Positions 1 to 8,045 of a stretch of DNA of 24,450 nucleotides are shown one piece after another. The DNA lies in assembly GCA_000435675.1 (NCBI GenBank), contig FR895148.1, positions 83,212-107,661 on the forward strand, read 5' to 3'. Source of the DNA: Eggerthella sp. CAG:298 (GTDB lineage Bacteria > Actinomycetota > Coriobacteriia > Coriobacteriales > Eggerthellaceae). The translations under genes and the position numbers were made by a program. Position 1 is the first letter of the stretch, and every line of letters starts with the position of its first letter. Under the pieces are notes generated by a model that worked only from the letters and a program-made list of their open reading frames with translations, did not search any database and was not told the DNA's origin.

Positions 1-1
1 C

Positions 2-529
2 AGAAGGTTTCTAAGCTTTCTTATCATGGTCGCTGTCGTGGTCGTGGGGGCATGGCTGCTACGCTCTTTCGTTGTTGAACCCTTCCAGATCCCTTCCGCT
101 TCTATGGAAGACACCATCAAAACAGGCGATATGGTCTTCGCCGAAAAGGTCTCCTATCATTTCTCCGATCCTGAACAGGGCGATATCGTGGTCTTTTCCG
201 ATCCGCAGGTACCTTCGCGTACGCTCATCAAGCGCGTGATCGCCACCGAAGGCCAGACGGTCGATCTGCGCGATGGCAAGGTGTATGTCGATGGCGTTGC
301 GCTCGATGAACCCTATACCGATGGCCTTCCTAGCTACCCACTCAACACGGTAGGCACGGTCGATATCAGCTATCCCTACACCATCCCTAAAGGCGATGTG
401 TGGGTGATGGGCGATAATCGCACCAATTCCTCTGATTCACGCTATTTCGGGCCGATCGACAAGGACACGGTCTTCGGCAAGGCGTTCGCCATCTATTGGC
501 CCATCGAGAGCCTTGCTTGGATCGGATAG
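2..529 (+). CDS. lepB: Signal peptidase I (5' end outside window)
   Basis: Type I signal peptidase, the membrane-anchored serine protease that removes signal peptides from exported proteins on the outer face of the membrane. Numbering from the Met codon at 26: a hydrophobic anchor (about 1-12) leads into the PSASM box with catalytic Ser26; the general base is Lys69 in the TLIKRV segment; the GDNR plus SSDSR box lies near 128-138. The reading frame is open from base 2 to the window edge and encodes Arg-Arg-Phe-Leu-Ser-Phe-Leu-Ile before that Met, which continues the anchor and its positive inside flank, so the true start is probably upstream and the entry is 5'-partial. The C-terminal end is short, as in Gram-positive/actinobacterial enzymes. 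It precedes glyQ on the same strand by 84 bases. Confidence 0.95.
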   Translation, partial: RRFLSFLIMVAVVVVGAWLLRSFVVEPFQIPSASMEDTIKTGDMVFAEKVSYHFSDPEQGDIVVFSDPQVPSRTLIKRVIATEGQTVDLRDGKVYVDGVALDEPYTDGLPSYPLNTVGTVDISYPYTIPKGDVWVMGDNRTNSSDSRYFGPIDKDTVFGKAFAIYWPIESLAWIG

Positions 530-613
530 CGTCACGACAAGTTCGTGCTGACTCAATGAACAAGGTCGCGCACTTTGAGATGCGGCCAGTGAATTATGAC
601 CATAAGGAGCTAC

Positions 614-1543
614 ATGACTACGAAAGTCATATCATCTGAGCAAGGAAATGAGCCGCTCAGTTTCCAAGAGATCATCCTTCGCCTTCAGCAGTATTGGGCC
701 GATCAAGGCTGTGTGGTGCTGCAGCCCTACGACAACGAAGTAGGCGCAGGAACCTTCCATACCGCCACCACGCTCAGGAGCCTGGGCCCGAACGCCTGGC
801 GTGCGGCCTATGTTCAGCCGTGCCGTCGTCCGACTGACGGACGCTATGGCGAGAACCCCAACCGCATGCAGCACTACTACCAGTTTCAGGTGCTCTTGAA
901 GCCTTCGCCTGATAACGTGCAAGAGCTCTACCTCGATTCGTTGCGCACGATCGGCATCGAGGTCGAGAAGCACGATATCCGCTTCGTCGAAGACGACTGG
1001 GAAAGCCCGACGCTCGGCGCGTGGGGCTTAGGATGGGAAGTCTGGCTCAACGGCATGGAGGTGACCCAGTTCACCTACTTCCAGCAGGTGGGCGGCTTCG
1101 AGTGCGATCCCGTTCCGGCAGAGATCACCTATGGTCTCGAGCGCTTGGCCATGTACATTCAGGGCGTCGACTCGGTCTACGATCTGGTATGGTCGCGTGC
1201 GGCGGATGGATCGGTCTTCACCTATGGCGATGTCTTCTTGGAGAACGAGCGCGAATTCTCTGCCTATAACTTCGAAGTGGCCGATACCGATCTGCTCTTC
1301 GGTGAATTCGATCGCTACGAAAAGGAATGCTTGCGCACGCTCGAAGCAGGCTTGCCGCTTCCGGCTTACGATTACGTGCTGAAGTGCTCGCATGCATTCA
1401 ATCTGCTCGATGCGCGCGGCGTGATCAGCGCGACCGAGCGCATGGGCTATATTCTGCGCGTTCGCACCATCGCTAAGGCTTGCTGCAAAGCTTATCTGGA
1501 AAAGGTCGTCGGCCAATGCGTCGAAGACGAGGAAGGGGAATAA
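614..1543 (+). CDS. glyQ: Glycyl-tRNA synthetase alpha subunit
   Basis: Catalytic alpha subunit of the bacterial alpha2beta2 glycyl-tRNA synthetase, which activates glycine with ATP and charges tRNA-Gly in the cytoplasm. The 309-residue product matches the usual length of about 300 and carries the family's hallmark segments: the QYWADQGC and LQPYD stretch near the N-terminus, the class II motif 2 region GRYGENPNRMQHYYQ around residues 75-90, and the GLGWEVWLNGMEVTQFTYFQQ core. An ATG at 596 is in frame, but only the ATG at 614 has a Shine-Dalgarno sequence (AAGGAG at 604-609), so 614 is chosen. The beta-subunit gene follows after 4 bases, which implies coupled translation of the two subunits. 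No T-box leader is visible upstream. Confidence 0.97.
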   Translation: MTTKVISSEQGNEPLSFQEIILRLQQYWADQGCVVLQPYDNEVGAGTFHTATTLRSLGPNAWRAAYVQPCRRPTDGRYGENPNRMQHYYQFQVLLKPSPDNVQELYLDSLRTIGIEVEKHDIRFVEDDWESPTLGAWGLGWEVWLNGMEVTQFTYFQQVGGFECDPVPAEITYGLERLAMYIQGVDSVYDLVWSRAADGSVFTYGDVFLENEREFSAYNFEVADTDLLFGEFDRYEKECLRTLEAGLPLPAYDYVLKCSHAFNLLDARGVISATERMGYILRVRTIAKACCKAYLEKVVGQCVEDEEGE

Positions 1544-1547
1544 TCTC

Positions 1548-3632
1548 ATGGCTCAAACTCGTACGCTCGCTTTCGAGATCGGCGTTGAAGAGATCCCCGC
1601 ATTCGACCTGGTCGATGCTGTCAAGCAGCTCGAGCGAAAAGTTCCTGCGCTTCTGGACGATGCGCGTATTCCGCGTGGTGCGATTGAAGTTTACGATTCC
1701 CCGCGTCGTCTTATCGTCGTGGTCTACGATGTCGCTGTTGAGACGGTTGCAGAAACAGAGGTTTTCAAGGGCCCTGCCGTGCGTATCGCCTTCGATGAAG
1801 CGGGCGCGCCCACGAAGGCTGCAGAAGGCTTTGCGCGTGGCAAAGGGCTTACGGTAGACGATCTCTATCGCGAAGAACAAGGCGGCACCGAATATGTGTT
1901 CGCTAAGCGCGAAGTGCCGGCGGTCAAGGTCGCAACTTTGCTGCCCGGGGTGCTCGATTCCATCATCCGTTGCATCTCTTGGCCGAAGTCGCAGCGCTGG
2001 GGCGCTCAGCATGAGCTCTTCTCGCGTCCTGTTCGTTGGATCGTTGCGCTCTTTGGTGATGAGCTCATCGAATTCGAATACGCAGGCCTTGCAGCATCGC
2101 GCGAGACGATGGGACATCGTTTCATGGCGCCAGGCCCGTTTGAGGTCGCGGATGCGGATAAGCTGCTCGAGGTAGTGCGCGCGGCAAAGGTCGTTCCTTC
2201 TCACGCGCAGCGTGAAGCGCTCATTCGCGAGCAGGTCAGTGCGATCGAGGCTGAAACAGGTCTTAAGGCAGAGCTTCCTCAAAAGACGCTCGTGGAGGTC
2301 GTGAACCTGGCCGAATACCCGACTGCTATGGTAGGCGCTTTCGACGAAGAGTTCTTGGCTGTTCCTGAAGAGATCATCGTCGATGCGATGCTCATGCACC
2401 AGCGCTATTTCCCGCTCTACGACACGCAAGGGAAGCTTTCCAACAAATTCATCGTGGTCTCCAACGGCGATCCCGCCTTCGCGGAAACCATCGTTGATGG
2501 TAACGAGCGCGTGGTACGTGCACGCCTCTATGATGCGAAGTTCTTCTACGACGAAGACCTCAAGAAGCCGCTCGAAGCGTATGTTCCATCACTTGATGAG
2601 GTCGTATTCCAAGAGAAGCTCGGCACTGTGCTCGATAAGACCAACCGTATCGTATCTTTGGTCGATCATCTTGCTGCAGAAGCGAATCTCGATGAAGCCG
2701 ATCGCGCAGATGCCAAGCGCGCAGCGTATCTTTGCAAGGCGGACCTCGTTACGAATGCGGTCGTGGAATTCACCTCGGTGCAGGGCATCATGGGCTCCTA
2801 CTATGCTGAGGCAGCAGGGGAGACTCCTCAAGTTGCGCGTGCGATCGCGCAGCACTATCAGCCTAAGTTCGCTGGAGATGCGCTTGCTGATGGTATGGTT
2901 GGCCAGCTCGTCGCGTTCGCCGACAAGCTCGATACGATCTGCGGCCTGTTCGCGATCGATCAAGGGCCGAGTGGCTCTTCAGACCCGTTCGCGATCCGCC
3001 GTAGTGCGATCGGTATCGTGAATATGCTCAACGCTGGTCTTCCGGTCAATCTCACCGATGCGATCGCGTGTGCGCTCGATAGCTACACCAACATCTCGTT
3101 CGACAAGGCAGCGGTCCAGACTCAGATTGAGGATTTCTTCATCACCCGTGCGCGCGTGATGTGCCAAGACGCTGGTCAGAGCCCTGATGTCATCGAAGCG
3201 GTGCTTGCCGGCGGTGTGCGTGAGCCAGCCGAGTTCACGAAGCGCGTTTCAGTGCTCGAGCGCTTCAGGGCAGAGCATGCCGAAGAGATGCAAGATCTTT
3301 CGACGGCGTTTGCGCGTGCGAATAACCTGCGCGATGAAGAGGCGGGAATCGATCTTGATGAAGCGGCGCTCGGCGAAGTCGAGATCGCTCTTCGTGATGC
3401 GACCGATACTGCGAACACGAAGGTCACAGAAGCACTTGCTGAGCAAGATTATGAAGGCGCGCTCCGCGCCCTTGCCGCTCTGCGTGTTCCGATCGATACC
3501 TTCTTCGACGAGGTCATGATCATGGACGACGACCCGGTCAAGCGCGCGAATCGACTTGCGCTCTTGAATCGTTTCGTTAGCGTGTTCTCTTCGGTTGCGG
3601 ATTTCTCCCATCTGGTGAAACAGGACCGCTAA
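1548..3632 (+). CDS. glyS: Glycyl-tRNA synthetase beta subunit
   Basis: Beta subunit of the heterotetrameric glycyl-tRNA synthetase; it recognises tRNA-Gly and is required for charging by GlyQ. The 694-residue length is normal. The N-terminus has the family signature FEIGVEEIPA (residues 9-18), the middle has the conserved CKADLVTNAVVEFTSVQGIMG stretch (about 397-417) that lies in the HD-like domain, and the C-terminal quarter is the helical DALR-type anticodon-binding region ending in FVSVFSSVADFSHLV. The ATG at 1548 sits behind a purine-rich GAGGAAGGGG that overlaps the end of glyQ. The alpha and beta genes are separate, unlike in lineages with a fused glyQS. It is followed after 40 bases by the dikinase regulatory gene. 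Confidence 0.97.
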   Translation: MAQTRTLAFEIGVEEIPAFDLVDAVKQLERKVPALLDDARIPRGAIEVYDSPRRLIVVVYDVAVETVAETEVFKGPAVRIAFDEAGAPTKAAEGFARGKGLTVDDLYREEQGGTEYVFAKREVPAVKVATLLPGVLDSIIRCISWPKSQRWGAQHELFSRPVRWIVALFGDELIEFEYAGLAASRETMGHRFMAPGPFEVADADKLLEVVRAAKVVPSHAQREALIREQVSAIEAETGLKAELPQKTLVEVVNLAEYPTAMVGAFDEEFLAVPEEIIVDAMLMHQRYFPLYDTQGKLSNKFIVVSNGDPAFAETIVDGNERVVRARLYDAKFFYDEDLKKPLEAYVPSLDEVVFQEKLGTVLDKTNRIVSLVDHLAAEANLDEADRADAKRAAYLCKADLVTNAVVEFTSVQGIMGSYYAEAAGETPQVARAIAQHYQPKFAGDALADGMVGQLVAFADKLDTICGLFAIDQGPSGSSDPFAIRRSAIGIVNMLNAGLPVNLTDAIACALDSYTNISFDKAAVQTQIEDFFITRARVMCQDAGQSPDVIEAVLAGGVREPAEFTKRVSVLERFRAEHAEEMQDLSTAFARANNLRDEEAGIDLDEAALGEVEIALRDATDTANTKVTEALAEQDYEGALRALAALRVPIDTFFDEVMIMDDDPVKRANRLALLNRFVSVFSSVADFSHLVKQDR

Positions 3633-3672
3633 GCATCCAGAGTCGTTAAGGAAGAGCAGGAAGGACCCTCAC

Positions 3673-4599
3673 ATGCTTCAACGATGGATAGCGCACGGGG
3701 TTGCTTCCGATCTTCCTACCATCCATGTTGTTTCCGACTCAACGGGAACGACGGCAAAGGCGGTCGCTCGCGCGGCGCTCGCGAGCTTCGATGAGACGAA
3801 TTCCTATCTTGAGGTGCTTCCCGGCATCAAGACTCCGCGAGAGCTCACTGAAGAGCTGAGCGCGCATCTTGAGCATCATCGTGAAAAGCATATCCCGGGG
3901 GCGTTCATCATCTTCTATACGCTCGTGGGTGAGCAACTGCGCGAGGCGATGGACGATTTCGTCAAGCAGGCGAGTGCTGCCATCGAAGAAGCCAAGCGTG
4001 CTCAAGGAGAAGAAGCCGCTAGCCCGAATCGCATCATCGCGGTCGATGTGCTCGATAAGGCTCATAGCGCGCTTGCGGATGCAACAGGGCGTACGCCCGA
4101 GCCGCATCCCGGTGCGCTCTATTCGGTCGATGATGCGTATTTCAGGCGCCTTGAGGCCATCAATTTCACGATAAATCACGATGACGGACGCAATCCTCAA
4201 GACCTCACGAAAGCGGATATCGTGCTCATCGGTGTTTCGCGCTCTTCGAAGACGCCGCTTTCGATCTATCTTTCGCAACTCGGTCTTAAGGTAGCCAACG
4301 TGCCGCTCGATTCCGAGACCGAACCCCCTAAAGAGCTCTTCGATGTCGATCCAACGCGCTTGTTCGGGCTCACTACCACAGCCGAGATCCTGGTAGAGGT
4401 TCGCAAGCGTCGCCTTGCCAAGGCAGCGCACGTTGCATCAAGGTATTCTGAGTTCGAATCGGTCTATCAGGAGTTGGAGTCCGCTCACGATCTCATGAGA
4501 AGATTGGGTTGTATCGTCATTCGGACCGATAATCGCGCAATTGAAGAAACCGCGCAGGAGATTTTGCGGTATCATGAAAGTGCTCATCCGCGATTGTAG
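3673..4599 (+). CDS. Pyruvate, phosphate dikinase regulatory protein (DUF299 kinase/phosphotransferase)
   Basis: Bifunctional ADP-dependent kinase and Pi-dependent pyrophosphorylase of the PDRP/PSRP (DUF299) family. In known members it inactivates pyruvate phosphate dikinase, or PEP synthase, by phosphorylating a Thr two residues before the catalytic His, and reverses this with Pi. Visible signatures are the N-terminal HVVSDSTGTTAKAV segment (residues 18-31) and the P-loop GVSRSSKT (187-194). The 308-residue length is slightly above the family norm; the extra residues fall around 110-130, a Glu/Ala-rich insert. The ATG at 3673 follows an AGGAAGG ribosome site. ppdK lies 39 bases downstream, so PPDK rather than PEP synthase is the likely target (inference from context). 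Confidence 0.92.
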   Translation: MLQRWIAHGVASDLPTIHVVSDSTGTTAKAVARAALASFDETNSYLEVLPGIKTPRELTEELSAHLEHHREKHIPGAFIIFYTLVGEQLREAMDDFVKQASAAIEEAKRAQGEEAASPNRIIAVDVLDKAHSALADATGRTPEPHPGALYSVDDAYFRRLEAINFTINHDDGRNPQDLTKADIVLIGVSRSSKTPLSIYLSQLGLKVANVPLDSETEPPKELFDVDPTRLFGLTTTAEILVEVRKRRLAKAAHVASRYSEFESVYQELESAHDLMRRLGCIVIRTDNRAIEETAQEILRYHESAHPRL

Positions 4600-4608
4600 T
4601 TGCGGATG
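4585..4608 (+). other. Hairpin spanning the stop codon of the dikinase regulatory gene
   Basis: A perfect 7-base inverted repeat, CATCCGC (4585-4591) and GCGGATG (4602-4608), with a 10-base loop that contains the TAG stop (4597-4599). No T-run follows, so it is not a simple terminator. It could mark mRNA processing or protection between the regulator and ppdK; this role is inference. Confidence 0.4.
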
Positions 4609-4638
4609 GAGAGGGATTAGTATTCGTTTAAGGAGAAC

Positions 4639-7359
4639 ATGGTGACTGACCAAGTGAAACGCGTCTATGCCTTCGGTAAAGATGCACAGGGTAACAATGT
4701 TACTGAGGGTAACACCAACATGAAGGCGATCCTCGGTGGCAAAGGTGCGAACCTTGCTGAAATGGCGAACATCGGCCTTCCGGTGCCTCCCGGTTTTACT
4801 ATTTCTTGTCAAACCTGTATGGAGTATGCAAATGCGGATAATACCTGGCCAGAAGGTGTTCTCGACACCATCCAGGAATATCGTGAGGATCTTGAGAACC
4901 GCATTGGTAAGAAGATCGGCGATGCGGAGGATCCGCTGCTCGTTTCCGTTCGTTCCGGTGCTCCCATGTCCATGCCGGGCATGATGGACACGGTTTTGAA
5001 CCTTGGTCTTAACGATGAGTCGATCAATGGCCTCATCAAGCAGACTGAAAATCCCCGTTTCGCGTGGGACTCTTACCGCCGCTTCATTCAGATGTTCTCC
5101 AACGTCGTTATGGATCTTGATGGTGACCTGTTCGAGAATGCCATCAACGTCATGAAGCGCGACCGCGGTGTCGAATCCGATACCGATCTTACCGCTGAAG
5201 ATCTGCAAGAGCTCGTTGCGCAGTTCAAGCGCATCTTCACCGAGAACGTCGATGCTAACGAATATCCTTCTCTCGTTGTCGATGGGGAAGTGCAATTCCC
5301 TCAAGACCCCGATGTTCAGCTCCAGCTCGCTATCGAAGCGGTGTTCGGCAGCTGGAACAATCCGCGCGCAACGCTCTATCGTAAGCAGAACAAGATCTCC
5401 GATGATCTGGGCACGGCAGTGAACGTCCAGTCCATGATCTTCGGCAACAAGGGCGACACGTCCGCTACTGGTGTTGCGTTCACCCGTAACCCTGCGAATG
5501 GCGATAAAGAATTCTATGGCGATTACCTGGTCAACGCTCAGGGCGAAGACGTTGTTGCTGGCATCCGCAACACTTCACCTATCGCTGACCTTAAGAACAC
5601 CCCGGGCCTCGAAGAAGCAGGCAAGGAGCTCGAAGGCGTCTTCACGCTGCTCGAGAATCACTTCCGTGATATGTGCGATATCGAGTTCACCATCGAGCAG
5701 GGCAAGCTCTGGATGCTCCAGACGCGCGTTGGTAAGCGTACTGCTGCTGCAGCGCTCCACATCGCGATCGCGATGGTCGAAGAGGGCCTCATCACCAAAG
5801 AAGAGGCTGTCATGCGTGTCGATCCTGAACAGCTCGATCAGCTGCTCCATCCACAGTTCGATGCCGATGCTGAATACGATGTGGTTGCAACTGGCCTCAA
5901 CGCATCTCCGGGTGCTGCAGTGGGCGAAGCGGTCTTCTCCGCTGAAGCAGCCGTTGAAGCAGAGGCGGAAGGTCGCAAGACCGTGCTCGTTCGTTGGGAG
6001 ACCACGCCGGACGACCTTGCTGGCATGATTGCTGCTGAAGGCATCCTTACTTCTCACGGTGGTAAGACCTCGCACGCTGCGGTTATCGCTCGTGGCATGG
6101 GCGCACCATGCGTATGCGGTGTTGATGCGCTGAAGATCGATGCCGATGCGAAGCAGGCAACCATCGCTGGTACCGACCTTGTCATCCGCGAGGGCGATAT
6201 GATCTCGCTCGATGGTACGACGGGTATCGTCGTGCTCGGCGCAGTCGAGCTCGTCCAGCCCGAGCTTGCAGGCGATCTTGACACCATCCTTGAATGGGCA
6301 GACGAAGTGCGTACCATGGGCGTTCGCGCTAACGCTGATAACCCTGAAGATGCAGAGCTTGCTCGTTCCTTCGGCGCTCAGGGCATTGGCTTGTGCCGTA
6401 CCGAGCACATGTTCTTGGGCGATCGCAAGCAGATCATCCAAACCTTCATCCTCAATGAAGATGAATCCATCCGCGAAAAGGCCGTTGCAGACCTCTTCGC
6501 TGCTCAGACGGGCGATTTCCTGGGTATGTTCAAGGCAATGGACGGCCTGCCCGTCATCGTTCGCCTGCTCGATCCGCCGCTGCATGAGTTCCTCGAGAGC
6601 CCGCGTGCGCTCGATGTCGAGATCGCACGTCTTGAGGCAACTGGCGCAGATTCTGCTGTCATCGCTCAGAAGCGTCACCTTATGGAGCAGATCGACAGCT
6701 TCGCTGAGCAAAACCCGATGCTCGGTCTTCGTGGCTGCCGTTTGGCTATCACCTATCCGGTGCTCCCACGCATGCAGGTTCGCGCGATCGCAACCGCAAT
6801 GGCGCAGCTGAAGAAGGAGGGCTTCGATCCTAAGCCCGAGATCATGATCCCGCTCGTTTCTGTGAAGCCCGAGCTCGAGAAGCTTCGTGCACTTGCCGAA
6901 GAGGTCATCGCTGAAGTTGCCGCTGCTGAAGGCGTCGAACTTGAGATTCCGATCGGCACTATGATCGAGCTTCCGCGTGCTGCGGTTACCGCGAACGAGA
7001 TCGCTCAAGCAGCCGATTTCTTCTCATTCGGTACGAACGACCTCACGCAGACCACGTTCGGCTTCTCGCGTGACGATGTTGAGTCTGAATTCGTCCCGCA
7101 GTACCTCGCCGAGCGCATCCTGCCGTACAACCCCTTCGCTACGGTCGATCCGGGCGTTGCGAAGCTCGTCGAGATGGGCGTTGAGCTTGGTCACGAAGGG
7201 AATCCTGATATCGTCTGCGGCGTTTGTGGCGAGCATGGTGGTGATCCCGATTCCGTCAAGATCTTCTACGGCATCGGTCTCGACTATGTTTCCTGCTCAC
7301 CGTATCGCGTGCCGCTGGCTCGCTTGGCTGCCGCTCAGGCTGCGCTGGCAGACAAATAA
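4639..7359 (+). CDS. ppdK: Pyruvate, phosphate dikinase
   Basis: Cytoplasmic enzyme that interconverts pyruvate + ATP + Pi and PEP + AMP + PPi, working in gluconeogenesis or in PPi-linked glycolysis in anaerobes. At 906 residues it is slightly longer than the typical 870-890. Order of domains: N-terminal ATP-grasp domain (GGKGANLAEM near 33-42; SVRSGAPMSMPGMMDT around 103-118), a central swivelling phosphohistidine domain with GGKTSHAAVIARG (catalytic His479, regulatory Thr477), and the C-terminal PEP/pyruvate barrel with GIGLCRTEHMF and the catalytic Cys863 in GVCGEHGG. The ATG at 4639 has a strong AAGGAG (4630-4635); a GTG directly after it is a weaker alternative. Thr477 is the expected target of the neighbouring regulatory protein. 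All key residues are present. Confidence 0.97.
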   Translation: MVTDQVKRVYAFGKDAQGNNVTEGNTNMKAILGGKGANLAEMANIGLPVPPGFTISCQTCMEYANADNTWPEGVLDTIQEYREDLENRIGKKIGDAEDPLLVSVRSGAPMSMPGMMDTVLNLGLNDESINGLIKQTENPRFAWDSYRRFIQMFSNVVMDLDGDLFENAINVMKRDRGVESDTDLTAEDLQELVAQFKRIFTENVDANEYPSLVVDGEVQFPQDPDVQLQLAIEAVFGSWNNPRATLYRKQNKISDDLGTAVNVQSMIFGNKGDTSATGVAFTRNPANGDKEFYGDYLVNAQGEDVVAGIRNTSPIADLKNTPGLEEAGKELEGVFTLLENHFRDMCDIEFTIEQGKLWMLQTRVGKRTAAAALHIAIAMVEEGLITKEEAVMRVDPEQLDQLLHPQFDADAEYDVVATGLNASPGAAVGEAVFSAEAAVEAEAEGRKTVLVRWETTPDDLAGMIAAEGILTSHGGKTSHAAVIARGMGAPCVCGVDALKIDADAKQATIAGTDLVIREGDMISLDGTTGIVVLGAVELVQPELAGDLDTILEWADEVRTMGVRANADNPEDAELARSFGAQGIGLCRTEHMFLGDRKQIIQTFILNEDESIREKAVADLFAAQTGDFLGMFKAMDGLPVIVRLLDPPLHEFLESPRALDVEIARLEATGADSAVIAQKRHLMEQIDSFAEQNPMLGLRGCRLAITYPVLPRMQVRAIATAMAQLKKEGFDPKPEIMIPLVSVKPELEKLRALAEEVIAEVAAAEGVELEIPIGTMIELPRAAVTANEIAQAADFFSFGTNDLTQTTFGFSRDDVESEFVPQYLAERILPYNPFATVDPGVAKLVEMGVELGHEGNPDIVCGVCGEHGGDPDSVKIFYGIGLDYVSCSPYRVPLARLAAAQAALADK

Positions 7360-7407
7360 TTTTTGCTGTGCAAGTTTCGTACGCTTGAACGCAAAGCATA
7401 TGAAAAT

Positions 7408-7432
7408 GACCTCCTTCGGGAGGTCTTTTTTT
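7408..7432 (+). terminator. Rho-independent terminator of ppdK
   Basis: A perfect 7-bp stem GACCTCC/GGAGGTC closed by a TTCG tetraloop and followed at once by seven T residues. It lies 48 bases after the ppdK stop and closes the signal peptidase-to-ppdK run. Confidence 0.93.
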
Positions 7433-7486
7433 ATCGCGCCACCTTGACACTCGCTGCAGCTGGTGTTCGCTAAAGCTTACACCGCC

Positions 7487-7505
7487 AGTCGAACATTGTT
7501 CGACT
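7487..7505. repeat. Inverted repeat AGTCGAAC-ATT-GTTCGACT
   Basis: A perfect 8-bp dyad with a 3-base centre, in the short gap between the ppdK terminator and the ssrA terminator. It resembles a LexA box but has three central bases rather than four. No gene start on either strand lies close downstream, so an operator role is unsupported. Confidence 0.35.
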
Positions 7506-7520
7506 TCCTGCCCTCCCAGT

Positions 7521-7565
7521 AACTAATAAAAATGCCCACGCTTCACGTGGGCATTTTTATTAGTT
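7521..7565. terminator. Bidirectional terminator between ppdK and ssrA
   Basis: A perfect 20-bp inverted repeat (7521-7540 with 7546-7565) around a 5-base CTTCA loop. The inner GC-rich part (TGCCCACG/CGTGGGCA) is flanked by A-runs on one side and T-runs on the other, so it reads as a terminator on both strands. On the minus strand it starts one base beyond the mature CCA end of tmRNA, making it the ssrA terminator; on the plus strand it backs up the ppdK terminator. Confidence 0.93.
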
Positions 7566-7566
7566 A

Positions 7567-7938
7567 TGGTGGAGGCGCGGAGAGTCGAACTCCGGTCCAT
7601 ACTAGATCATCAATGAAGCACTACAAGCTTAGTCGGTGATTAGGTTTCGGATACGCCGCGTGCATCGACACACAATAACGCATCCTAGCTGGTTCAGTCT
7701 TGAGTCTCGTCATACCAACGACGTACGAGACAGCAGTCTCCTAAAGATGATATCGCGCCAGGGCCGGAAACATACCCTGGGTTGACAGCCTGGCTAGATT
7801 AAGCAGCCATGGCGAGCGCAGGAGCGCTCTGAGTTTTAGCTTTGCCAATTAAATTTGACAGTACCCCTGTTTAACGTGGCGAGGAGACCACGACCTGCTC
7901 TTCATATCCAACCTACCATGTCGAAACCAGTCGCCCCC
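7567..7938 (-). ncRNA. ssrA: Transfer-messenger RNA (tmRNA, one-piece)
   Basis: tmRNA rescues stalled ribosomes and adds a degradation tag. Read on the minus strand, the 5' end is GGGGGCGACTGGTTTCGACA and the 3' end is a T-arm (CGGAG, loop TTCGACT, CTCCG) followed by CGCCTCC, A, CCA. The two ends form a 7-bp acceptor stem with G-U at the third pair, the alanine identity element recognised by alanyl-tRNA synthetase. Length is 372 bases, normal for a one-piece tmRNA. An internal tag-coding frame ends in a TAA (see separate entry). CCA is encoded. The gene converges on ppdK and is closed by the bidirectional terminator next to it; a sigma70-type promoter lies about 80 bases upstream. Confidence 0.97.
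7799..7846 (-). other. tmRNA tag-coding frame (GKAKTQSAPALAMAA)
   Basis: Within ssrA on the minus strand, GGC AAA GCT begins a 15-codon frame ending GCC ATG GCT GCT TAA. The predicted tag is an Ala from the charged tmRNA plus GKAKTQSAPALAMAA. The resume codon GGC is inferred from the GK-type start seen in other tmRNA tags; the C-terminal Ala-Ala is the part read by ClpXP-type proteases. Confidence 0.75.
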
Positions 7939-8017
7939 AAATATGGAGAGAACGAACGCAGTGGTAGTTGCGTTGTTTTCAAGGTGCTCGCAGAAGATGC
8001 ACGTCTGCGGAGTCACT

Positions 8018-8045
8018 ATTCTACGCGCCTTGTTATTTCTGTCAA
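8018..8045 (-). promoter_or_regulatory. Sigma70-type promoter of ssrA
   Basis: On the minus strand, a consensus -35 TTGACA (plus coordinates 8040-8045), a 16-base spacer and a -10 TAGAAT (8018-8023). Transcription would start near 8011 and give a leader of about 70 bases that RNase P would remove to yield the mature 5' end at 7938. Confidence 0.7.

Noticed and set aside
533..547. CACGA/TCGTG hairpin between the signal peptidase and glyQ genes
   Set aside because: Only five base pairs and no T-run; not enough for a terminator or an attenuator call.
530..613. T-box leader before glyQ
   Set aside because: No T-box sequence of the AGGGTGG type and no terminator in the 84-base gap.
5575..7008. 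477-codon minus-strand reading frame inside ppdK
   Set aside because: It is the antisense shadow of a clear, codon-biased ppdK; the translation is rich in Cys, His and Arg and resembles no family.
7487..7505. LexA/SOS-box-like dyad GAAC-ATT-GTTC
   Set aside because: Gram-positive LexA boxes have four central bases; here there are three, and no gene starts nearby on either strand.
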